DNA of 48,178 nucleotides. Origin: Bacteroidota bacterium. Lineage in GTDB: Bacteria > Bacteroidota > Bacteroidia > Bacteroidales > Prolixibacteraceae. The notes beneath the pieces are model-generated. The model saw only the letters and a program-made list of their open reading frames with translations, did not search any database and was not told where the DNA came from. The stretch is from NCBI GenBank assembly GCA_024278975.1, contig JAJRSD010000009.1:1-48178 (forward strand), written 5' to 3'. Position 1 is the stretch's first letter. The number at the start of each line of letters is the position of its first letter. Of this stretch, positions 42,401 through 48,178 are shown piece after piece. Made by a program: the position numbers and the translations under genes.

Positions 42401-42688
42401 ATGAAGGAATTACAGCCTATTAATCAGAATGTACTGTTGGAGATTTCGGAAGATAAATCGGAACAAACTACTGCTTCAGGAATTATTATACCTGAGTCGG
42501 CAAAAGAGAAACAAGAAGTTGCAAAAGTAATTGCGGTAAGTAATATCGAAGATGCAGAGATTGTACCCGGAGACGAGGTTCTCTACAAACAATACGCAGG
42601 AACTGAGATTGACTTTAATGACAAAAAATATTTGTTATTACCTTATGCAGAGATTTTATCGAAAATCGTGGTAACAGAGTCAATCTAA
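42401..42688 (+). CDS. groES: GroES-like co-chaperonin without a GroEL neighbour
   Basis: The 95-residue protein is a Cpn10. It has PINQNVLLEISEDKSEQTTASGIIIPESAKEKQ with the mobile-loop segment SGIII, VAKVIAVSNIEDAEIVPGDEVLYKQYAGTEI, and YLLLPYAEILSKI. It would cap GroEL or a related chaperonin. It has no adjacent groEL and lies behind two thiol-redox genes, so it is likely a paralogue of the housekeeping groES induced with them. The sequence is somewhat diverged from the usual Bacteroidota form (VLYKQYAGTEI in place of the common V-L-x-x-K-Y-x-G-T-E). A strong terminator follows. Confidence 0.85.
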   Translation: MKELQPINQNVLLEISEDKSEQTTASGIIIPESAKEKQEVAKVIAVSNIEDAEIVPGDEVLYKQYAGTEIDFNDKKYLLLPYAEILSKIVVTESI

Positions 42689-42706
42689 AAAGAGATTTTT
42701 TCTGAG

Positions 42707-42745
42707 AAAAAAGGCTGGAAGTTTTATTACTTCCAGCCTTTTTTT
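42707..42745 (+). terminator. Terminator of the Grx-Trx-GroES operon
   Basis: AAGGCTGGAAG (42711-42721) pairs perfectly with CTTCCAGCCTT (42730-42740) and continues as A-run/T-run on both sides; it can also serve the opposite strand. Confidence 0.92.
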
Positions 42746-42814
42746 AGAACGAAATATCGTATTGTAACCTAAACCATACTTTATTCACAAAAATAAAAAA
42801 GAAGAAGATTAAAG

Positions 42815-44317
42815 TCAGAGCTTTCGAAATTTAGTTTCGTTTAAAAATTCAATTGTTTTATTAATGCCTTCGTACATTAAAACATCGCGCTCAACAAAAG
42901 CAACTTTTTCGCGATACTCTTTTAAAAAGTTTTCTAAAAAAGGTGAGGTTTTTACAGGTCTTCTAAAATCCATTGCCTGCGCAGCATTGTATAATTCAAT
43001 TGCTAAAATTTTCTCGGTATTCAGCACAACTTTCAGTGCTTTAGTTGCACCGTTTCCGCCCATGCTAACGTGGTCTTCCTGCTCGTTCGACGATGGAATT
43101 GAATCGACAGACGATGGAGTTGCAAGCTGTTTATTCTGACTAACAATAGAAGCTGCCGCATATTGAGGAATCATAAATCCGGAATTTAAACCAGGTTTGG
43201 CAACCAAAAACTCGGGCAATTTTCGTTCGCCCGCAATTAACCGATAAGTGCGGCGCTCTGAAATACTTCCCAACTCACTCATTGCAATTGCCAAAAAATC
43301 GAGCGAAAGAGCCAGCGGTTCGCCATGGAAATTACCTCCCGAAATAATCTGATCGTCATCAGGAAAAACAGTTGGATTGTCGGTAACAGAATTTATCTCT
43401 ATTTCAATTACACCGGCAACATAATTTACAGCATCCTTAACTGCACCATGCACCTGCGGAATACAACGGAAAGAATATGGATCCTGAATATGCTCTTTTT
43501 GTCGTATAATAAGTTCGCTTCCATTCAGAATGTTCCTGAAATTGGAAGCCGTTGTTCCTTGTCCGGTATGTGGTCTTATGCGTTGTATGTTTTCAGAGAA
43601 AGGTTCAATCAGTCCATCAAAAGCATCAAGAGAAAGTGCACCAATAATATCTCCCTGATCGATAAGACGGAAGGTTTTGAGCAATGTATAAACTCCGTGT
43701 GCACTCATAAACTGAGTACCGTTCAACAAAGCGAGTCCCTCTTTAGCTTCGAGTTTAACACGCTCCCACCCCAGTTTTTCCAGAACTATTTTCGACTCTG
43801 TTTTTACTCCTTCAAAATAGACTTCTCCCAAACCGATTAGAGGCAGAAAAAGCATGGCAAGCGGAGCTAAATCGCCACTGGCACCCAACGAACCTTGTTC
43901 GTAAACAAGAGGTAAAATATCATAATTAAAGAGGTCGATAATTCGCTGAACAGTTGCTATTTGCACTGCTGAATTTCCTTTTGAAAGTGCATGTGCTTTT
44001 AACAGCAACATCAGTTTAACAACATCAGAAGGAATTTCGGAACCAATATTACATGCATGAGAAATAACCAAATTCTCCTGTAATTTGCTAAGTTCGTCTT
44101 TCGAAATCTCGATATCGCAAAGTGCTCCAAAACCGGTGTTTATTCCATAAATTGGCTTTTCCGATTCGCGTAATTTTTTATCGAGATAGTCTTTACTTTT
44201 TTGAATGAGTTGTTTTGATTTTTCTGAAAGTTCGAGTTTAACATCATTTTCCAGAATATCCTGAATAATTTCAAATGTCAGGTTGTCGGGGGTTATTTGG
44301 TGAATCCTTGTTTTCAT
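42815..44317 (-). CDS. hutH: Histidine ammonia-lyase
   Basis: HutH removes ammonia from L-histidine to give urocanate, using the self-formed MIO cofactor. The 500-residue protein has the MIO triad Ala146-Ser147-Gly148 in GSLGASGDLAPLA, the YGINTGFGAL tyrosine loop (57-66), SHACN (86-90; His87 in the position that selects histidine or tyrosine rather than phenylalanine), QEDHVSMGGNGATK and NSVTDNPTVF. Length matches HAL. The rest of the histidine-utilisation pathway (hutU, hutI, hutG/ftcD) is not next to it. Its leader contains the 15-mer shared with ompH. A tyrosine lyase activity is less likely but not excluded. Confidence 0.9.
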   Translation of the reverse strand: MKTRIHQITPDNLTFEIIQDILENDVKLELSEKSKQLIQKSKDYLDKKLRESEKPIYGINTGFGALCDIEISKDELSKLQENLVISHACNIGSEIPSDVVKLMLLLKAHALSKGNSAVQIATVQRIIDLFNYDILPLVYEQGSLGASGDLAPLAMLFLPLIGLGEVYFEGVKTESKIVLEKLGWERVKLEAKEGLALLNGTQFMSAHGVYTLLKTFRLIDQGDIIGALSLDAFDGLIEPFSENIQRIRPHTGQGTTASNFRNILNGSELIIRQKEHIQDPYSFRCIPQVHGAVKDAVNYVAGVIEIEINSVTDNPTVFPDDDQIISGGNFHGEPLALSLDFLAIAMSELGSISERRTYRLIAGERKLPEFLVAKPGLNSGFMIPQYAAASIVSQNKQLATPSSVDSIPSSNEQEDHVSMGGNGATKALKVVLNTEKILAIELYNAAQAMDFRRPVKTSPFLENFLKEYREKVAFVERDVLMYEGINKTIEFLNETKFRKL

Positions 44318-44395
44318 ATGTTTATAATTATTTATTTTTTAACGGCAACATATGTATCTCGCTTATAATCAGCCACCTGTATGCCAAATCTTGCC

Positions 44396-44410
44396 ATGCT
44401 CGTTTCATGA
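44396..44410 (-). promoter_or_regulatory. Shared 15-mer upstream of hutH (same as 25183-25197)
   Basis: The minus-strand word TCATGAAACGAGCAT is 79 bases from the hutH ATG, the same distance as its twin before ompH. Here it is followed by GGCAAG rather than by the TCCGT/ACGGA hairpin. Confidence 0.45.
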
Positions 44411-44444
44411 TTTAAAAAAAATTAAATTGATAAAATGTTTTGAA

Positions 44445-44487
44445 CGTCATGCTGTCCATGGGACTCCTATGGAGAATTCATCTCAGC
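44445..44487 (+). repeat. REP-like dispersed element, copy 2 (unit A)
   Basis: This 43-bp block starts CGTCATGCTGTCCATG and ends TCATCTCAGC. It is a gapless match to the minus strand of 13670-13712. Removing the central 20 bases leaves the simple hairpin CGTCATGCTGAA...TCAGCA. Confidence 0.75.
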
Positions 44488-44497
44488 ATCTCAATAA

Positions 44498-44527
44498 ACA
44501 GATTCCGAAATGAATTCGGAATGACGT
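44498..44527 (-). repeat. REP-like hairpin, unit B
   Basis: ATTCCGAA (44502-44509) and TTCGGAAT (44515-44522) form a perfect 8-bp stem, flanked by GACG. It is the same family as 13740-13768, with both sides of the stem changed together. Confidence 0.7.
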
Positions 44528-44649
44528 AGTAAATAATTTACCAGGCAATCACGGAAACCGAACGTCGCCGCCAAGGGATTTTAAAGGACGATTTGAAATT
44601 GATAAAAACATTATCTCAATTTTTTGGCAATTTCGGATAAGTAAAATGT

Positions 44650-46011
44650 TTAAGAAAGGATTTTTATCAGTTCTTTAGAAGTAACCAATTGTTGTTCGCC
44701 GCTATCCATATTTTTTAATGTGAATTTATTGGCTTCAATCTCTGAATCGCCGGCTAAAATCACAAACGGAATTTCTTTACGGTTGGCATAATTCATCTGC
44801 TTTTTCATTTTCGAGCTCCCGGGAAATATCTCTGCATTTACACCATTTTTTCGCAATTCGGCCAAAACAGGCAAACAGTAAACTTCTTCTTTTTCGCCAA
44901 AATTAACAAACATTACTTTTGTAATTTCCAACGACTCTTTTGGAAACGAATCTTGCTGAACAAGTACATCGTAAATACGTTCGGCACCAAACGAAACTCC
45001 AACTCCCGACACATTTGGCATTCCGAAAATCCCGGTTAAATCATCGTATCGTCCACCACCACAAATACTTCCAATCTGTATGTCTTTCGATTTTACTTCG
45101 AAAATTGCACCGGTGTAATAATTCAGTCCGCGTGCCAGTGTTAAGTCAAGTTCAACTTCGGTTTCTAATTCGAAATTATCGAGATATTCGAACAAGGTTT
45201 TCATTTCTGAAATACCTTTTGCGCCAACTTCTGTTGCGCCAATAACTTTTTCTATCTGGGTTAATTTTTCAGAAGTTGTTCCCTGTAACTCTAAAATAGG
45301 CTGTAGCTTTTCAACGGCAGTTGCCGAAATACCTTTTGCAATCATTTCAGCATTTACCTTTTCCAAACCAATTTTATCCAGTTTATCGATGGCAACAGTA
45401 ATATCAATTATCCGGTCGGCTTCGCCAATAGTTTCTGCTATTCCGGCTAAAATTTTACGGTTGTTAATTTTAACCAATGTATTAATTTGCAGCCGTTTAA
45501 ATACATCGTCGATAATCTGCACTAACTCCGCTTCGTTCAATAAACTGTTGCTTCCAATTACATCAACATCGCACTGATAAAATTCGCGGTAACGTCCTTT
45601 CTGAGGTCGGTCGGCACGCCAAACAGGTTGAATTTGGTAACGTTTAAAAGGGAAAGTAATATCGTTTCTGTTTTGTACAACGTAACGTGCAAACGGTACA
45701 GTCAAGTCGTATCGTAATCCTTTTTCCGAAATTTTTGTGGTGAGTTTATTTGAGTTTTTTTCGTTATACAAATCCTCCGAAACTTTAGAAACAAAATCAC
45801 CTGAATTCAGAATTTTGAATAATAATTTATCACCTTCCTCTCCATATTTCCCCATCAGAGTCGAAAGGTTTTCCATTGCCGGTGTTTCAATGGGTTGAAA
45901 TCCATATAATCGGAATACATCTTTAATAGTATCGAAAATATAGTTTCTCCTCACCATTTGAGATGGTGAAAAATCGCGGGTTCCTTTCGGTATGGATGGT
46001 TTTTGTGCCAT
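44650..46011 (-). CDS. hisS: Histidyl-tRNA synthetase
   Basis: This class II aminoacyl-tRNA synthetase charges tRNA-His. The 453-residue protein has [10 protein letters not shown] (7-16), motif 2 in [15 protein letters not shown], the His-specific [15 protein letters not shown] and [12 protein letters not shown], motif 3 in [11 protein letters not shown], and a C-terminal anticodon-binding domain (about 360-453). All expected blocks are present and the length is normal. It is a single-gene unit with a TATTTTTG -7 element 23-30 bases before the ATG. It lies next to hutH, but the two genes have different jobs (charging versus breakdown) and a repeat-filled gap between them. Confidence 0.97.
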   Translation of the reverse strand: MAQKPSIPKGTRDFSPSQMVRRNYIFDTIKDVFRLYGFQPIETPAMENLSTLMGKYGEEGDKLLFKILNSGDFVSKVSEDLYNEKNSNKLTTKISEKGLRYDLTVPFARYVVQNRNDITFPFKRYQIQPVWRADRPQKGRYREFYQCDVDVIGSNSLLNEAELVQIIDDVFKRLQINTLVKINNRKILAGIAETIGEADRIIDITVAIDKLDKIGLEKVNAEMIAKGISATAVEKLQPILELQGTTSEKLTQIEKVIGATEVGAKGISEMKTLFEYLDNFELETEVELDLTLARGLNYYTGAIFEVKSKDIQIGSICGGGRYDDLTGIFGMPNVSGVGVSFGAERIYDVLVQQDSFPKESLEITKVMFVNFGEKEEVYCLPVLAELRKNGVNAEIFPGSSKMKKQMNYANRKEIPFVILAGDSEIEANKFTLKNMDSGEQQLVTSKELIKILS

Positions 46012-46033
46012 TACTTAATTTTTTATCAGGCTG

Positions 46034-46041
46034 CAAAAATA
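46034..46041 (-). promoter_or_regulatory. -7 element of hisS
   Basis: TATTTTTG on the minus strand fits TAnnTTTG; transcription should start about 16 bases before the hisS ATG. No clear -33 element. Confidence 0.4.
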
Positions 46042-46120
46042 TAAATTATAAATGAGTTCGCAGCATATAAAATCATAGCAAAACAAAGCAGTTACTGTTT
46101 TATATTTTCAATTCATTTTG

Positions 46121-47269
46121 TTAAGTAATAAAATCAAGATAGTTATCAGTATTAACAACATTAAATTCAGCATCAGGATAACTGTTCTTCCATCCTCCCG
46201 GCACTCGTCCTTTTTTTCTGGAATTCCATTTGAATTCGTATCCACGTAGGATGCCTGCCTCTTCTTCTACCAGATCTAACTCCTGTTGATCGTAGGTGCG
46301 CCAAAAGTAGTAGTTAACCCTTTTATTATTGTAGGCATTGTATTTTATCCGTTCTGCCATGAGATAGTTTTCCCACAGTTCCCCTTTATCCATTCTAAAG
46401 TTTAGGTGATTGAAATTTCTGATAACTGCATTCCGAATTCCATTATCGTAAAAGTACCACCGGTTCATTTTAGTTACCTCTTTACGTAGGTTTCGGTTGA
46501 AGCCACTAACTTTGTATATGATAAAAACTTTCGACAGTAAATCCAGGTAATTTTCAATTGTATTCCTCGAAATTCCTTTCAGACTGCTTGCCAATTCGTC
46601 AACATTGACTTCTTTACCCACCTGAAATGCAATAAGCCTTAACAAATCCATAATTTTGTCGGCCTTTTTAATCCCTCCATATTCAAGTATATCCCGAAGC
46701 AAATAAGAGTTTACTATTCCTTCTAAATAACTGGCTTTTTCATTCCAGTCAATGAATTGCTCTAATTCGGGGTAGCTACCAAATATTAAACGTTCTTCCA
46801 ATTTTCCAACAGTATCAAAATAATTCTCATGCGGAGAAAACTCAAGCTGAGCCAATGGAAATAATCGTATAGTATTTTCTCTCCCTACAAGCGGCTCCCC
46901 CAATTTATTGGTTAAATCGAATACGGATGAACCAGTTACAATTACACGAATCCCCTCAATCCCGTCCACTATCAATTTTAATTTCTGTCCAATATCCGGT
47001 ATCTTTTGTGCTTCATCGATTACCAATAATTTTTGATTGCCCAGAATCTTCCTGTAATTATCTGATGAGCGGTTATGAAGGGCATCTAACGTTTTTTGAT
47101 CTTCTCCATTCAATAACAGGTACTCATTTGAAGAATAATTTTCCAAATACTTTTTTATAAATTCAGTTTTCCCAACCCTTCTTGCACCTAACAGAATAAG
47201 TACTTTTTGAGGTCGCACCTTTTGCCTAAATTCATCTAAAATTGCTCTTTTAAAAAATCTAACTTTCAT
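46121..47269 (-). CDS. AAA_14/DUF4143 ATPase with PD-(D/E)XK-like C-terminus (copy 2)
   Basis: The 382-residue protein is a paralogue of the ATPase at 36831-37955. It has Walker A GARRVGKT (28-35), Walker B LLVIDEAQ (Asp85-Glu86), VTGSSVFDL (111-119), a winged-helix segment (about 224-252), and a DUF4143 domain with LWENYLMAE (298-306), QQELDLVEE (Asp332) and YEFKW (Glu345-x-Lys347). The ATG at 47269 replaces a TTG-initiated extension at 47293, since the family normally begins close to this point. It is a single-gene unit. Three tandem 32-bp units with the palindrome CAATTAACGTTAATTG begin about 55 bases upstream, a different sequence from the array of copy 1 but with the same period. Function unknown; the palindromes are likely its own or a dedicated regulator's binding sites. 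Confidence 0.87.
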   Translation of the reverse strand: MKVRFFKRAILDEFRQKVRPQKVLILLGARRVGKTEFIKKYLENYSSNEYLLLNGEDQKTLDALHNRSSDNYRKILGNQKLLVIDEAQKIPDIGQKLKLIVDGIEGIRVIVTGSSVFDLTNKLGEPLVGRENTIRLFPLAQLEFSPHENYFDTVGKLEERLIFGSYPELEQFIDWNEKASYLEGIVNSYLLRDILEYGGIKKADKIMDLLRLIAFQVGKEVNVDELASSLKGISRNTIENYLDLLSKVFIIYKVSGFNRNLRKEVTKMNRWYFYDNGIRNAVIRNFNHLNFRMDKGELWENYLMAERIKYNAYNNKRVNYYFWRTYDQQELDLVEEEAGILRGYEFKWNSRKKGRVPGGWKNSYPDAEFNVVNTDNYLDFIT

Positions 47270-47322
47270 TCTTTTGTATTGTTTCAACTGCAATTTATAT
47301 AAAATATTTCAATTACAATAAC

Positions 47323-47418
47323 TATTTTACGTTAATTGCTTCAGTACAATCATTCAATTAACGTTAATTGCTTCAGTTTGTTCAAACAATTAACGTTAAT
47401 TGCTTCAGTTAGATATAT
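47323..47418 (-). promoter_or_regulatory. Tandem palindrome array 2 (3 x 32 bp) upstream of ATPase copy 2
   Basis: Units 47323-47354, 47355-47386 and 47387-47418 share ACGTTAATTGCTTCAGT exactly. The two distal units contain the perfect 16-bp palindrome CAATTAACGTTAATTG and are identical for 24 bases. The unit nearest the gene keeps only one half of the palindrome. Period exactly 32 bp, as in array 1. Confidence 0.85.
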
Positions 47419-47458
47419 GAAAAGGGTTAAAAGAGAAGGAATCTGTTTCTACACAAAA

Positions 47459-47501
47459 AAAATGGATTTCCACTACTCTTTATATAGCAAAAATCCATTT
47501 T
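47459..47501 (-). terminator. Terminator of the DUF4870 gene
   Basis: AAAATGGATTT (47459-47469) pairs perfectly with AAATCCATTTT (47491-47501) around a 21-base loop. On the minus strand the stem continues into a run of T, 18 bases after the DUF4870 stop. Confidence 0.75.
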
Positions 47502-47518
47502 AAAAGATGTATAAAATA

Positions 47519-47875
47519 CTACTTAATAAATGTATAAGTAAGTGGGTATTTATACGATTCGCCTTTGTTTGCAGCAATCGTTCCCATAATTACAAAAACC
47601 AACCATGCAATTCCAAAACCGATTAATAGAAAAATACCAACTACAGCAATAATTAGAATTGCCGAGATGATAAAAATAATCGACCATGAAATTTGAAAAT
47701 TGAGTACATTTTTCCCTTGCTCCGCAACAAATTCATACTCATCTTTTTTAATCATATAAATAATAAGCGGACCAATAACATTGCCAAACGCAGGTATAAC
47801 AAACATTGCTAAAGCGGCCAAATGTGTAAACATTCCCCACTGTTTCTCGTCCTGATCGGTTACAATTTTTTCCAT
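47519..47875 (-). CDS. DUF4870-domain membrane protein
   Basis: The 118-residue protein has WGMFTHLAALAMFVIPAFGNVIGPLIIYMIKKDEYEFV (about 13-50), a helix pair, then EQGKNVLNFQISWSIIFIISAILIIAVVGIFLLIGFGIAWLVFVIMGTIAANKGESYKYP. That order of LAAL, GPLI, QGKNVLNFQIS and AANKGE segments is the DUF4870 signature (about three to four transmembrane helices). Its function is unknown; members are small inner-membrane proteins in many bacteria. It is a single-gene unit with its own terminator. Confidence 0.87.
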   Translation of the reverse strand: MEKIVTDQDEKQWGMFTHLAALAMFVIPAFGNVIGPLIIYMIKKDEYEFVAEQGKNVLNFQISWSIIFIISAILIIAVVGIFLLIGFGIAWLVFVIMGTIAANKGESYKYPLTYTFIK

Positions 47876-47957
47876 AATATTTGATTTTTATTAATTTATG
47901 AGCCGAAAAATAATCATTTTTTGTTTATTCGTGTTCAAAAAATAAATTTTATTTCTG

Positions 47958-48178
47958 ATGGAAGATTATAAAAAAGATGGAAGGTACAGCAGAATTTATA
48001 AACAACTGAGTGATTTGGTTATAAAGAGCAATAGTTCATCTGCGAGAATGGCAACAATTATTGCAGTACTTCACCATAAAATGGATTATTTTTTCTGGAC
48101 AGGTTTTTACCTTGTTGAAAATGGTGAGATGACAGTAAATACGTATCAGGGACCAGTTGCCTGTCAGATTTTAGAAAA
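47958..48178 (+). CDS. msrC: GAF-domain free methionine-(R)-sulfoxide reductase, 5' part
   Basis: The first 73 codons are in the window, from ATG at 47958; the 3' end is cut. The sequence has the fRMsr/YebR N-terminus: RYSRIYKQLSDLV, then ARMATIIAVLHHKMDYFFWTGFYLVENGEM and YQGPVACQIL. The last segment holds the first conserved Cys region of this GAF-fold enzyme, which reduces free methionine-R-sulfoxide with thioredoxin electrons. The other catalytic Cys residues lie beyond the window. Divergent from the DUF4870 gene with an 82-base gap. Confidence 0.85.
   Translation, partial: MEDYKKDGRYSRIYKQLSDLVIKSNSSSARMATIIAVLHHKMDYFFWTGFYLVENGEMTVNTYQGPVACQILE

Larger units (their letters stand above)
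44318..44649. other. Intergenic region between hutH and hisS
   Basis: This 332-base stretch contains no gene. It holds the hutH leader, with a weak sigma-54-like pair on the minus strand (TGGCAT at 44386-44381 and GGCT at 44374-44371), the 15-mer at 44396-44410, and two REP-like hairpins at 44445-44487 and 44498-44527. I see no clear terminator for hisS. Confidence 0.6.

Noticed and set aside
44371-44386. A sigma-54 promoter for hutH (TGGCAT / TGGCT on the minus strand)
   Set aside because: The spacing fits, but the -12 element has a G where T is required; kept only as a weak note.
47323-47418. Short CRISPR-like array
   Set aside because: The period is only 32 bp with conserved sequence covering most of it, there is no unique spacer content, only three units, and no cas gene nearby.

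Overview
The window reads as a chromosomal segment of an AT-rich Bacteroidota, probably a Marinilabiliales/Prolixibacteraceae-like marine or sediment polysaccharide degrader; the family-level placement is inference. Supporting signs are TAnnTTTG-type -7 promoter elements, SPII lipoproteins on many enzymes, a NigD-like protein, a DUF6089 barrel, the nadK-DUF6089-uppS-bamA-ompH-ompH order, a GH130/epimerase/symporter operon of the Bacteroides fragilis type, and an ECF sigma factor. No rRNA, tRNA, CRISPR array or transposase gene was seen.

Region 1 (1-16.1 kb). After the tail of a WG-repeat protein comes a plus-strand cluster of eight exported carbohydrate enzymes: GH88 unsaturated uronyl hydrolase, PL8 lyase, heparinase II/III-like lyase, a GH50/agarase-like glycosidase, a BNR_4 propeller lyase, a second heparinase II/III-like lyase, a second PL8 and a second BNR_4 propeller. 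Together they suggest endo/exo eliminative cleavage of a uronic-acid-rich polysaccharide, with GH88 finishing the unsaturated oligosaccharides. There is no SusC/SusD pair and no sulfatase in the window. The cluster ends in a decayed signal-peptide relic and an ECF sigma gene with no FecR partner.

Region 2 (16.1-24 kb). A minus-strand operon (sodium:solute symporter, GH130 mannosylglucose phosphorylase, Gfo/Idh oxidoreductase, cellobiose 2-epimerase) forms the beta-1,4-mannobiose pathway. Divergent from it are a formylglycine-generating-enzyme-like lipoprotein without the catalytic Cys pair and a Tat-exported Gfo/Idh protein.

Region 3 (24-33.1 kb). Envelope and core genes: two OmpH/Skp chaperones, BamA with a long Gly/Tyr/Ser-rich insertion, UppS, a DUF6089 protein, NAD kinase split by a frameshift in a homopolymer, a CBS protein, and divergent pdxJ plus an alpha/beta hydrolase.

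Region 4 (33.2-48.2 kb). Accessory and core genes alternate: a VapBC-like module, malQ with a Gfo/Idh partner, a DUF4143-type ATPase, an S9 peptidase, a NigD-like lipoprotein, a glutaredoxin/thioredoxin/GroES-like operon behind a good sigma-54-type promoter, hutH, hisS, a second DUF4143-type ATPase, a DUF4870 protein and the start of a free-methionine-sulfoxide reductase.

The most unusual structure is shared by the two AAA_14/DUF4143 ATPase genes. Each is preceded by a short tandem array of palindromes with an exact 32-bp period, but the palindromes differ between the two genes, as if each ATPase has its own cognate operator array. Other dispersed structure includes a REP-like hairpin family at 13.7 kb and 44.5 kb, and a 15-mer at the same distance upstream of ompH and hutH.
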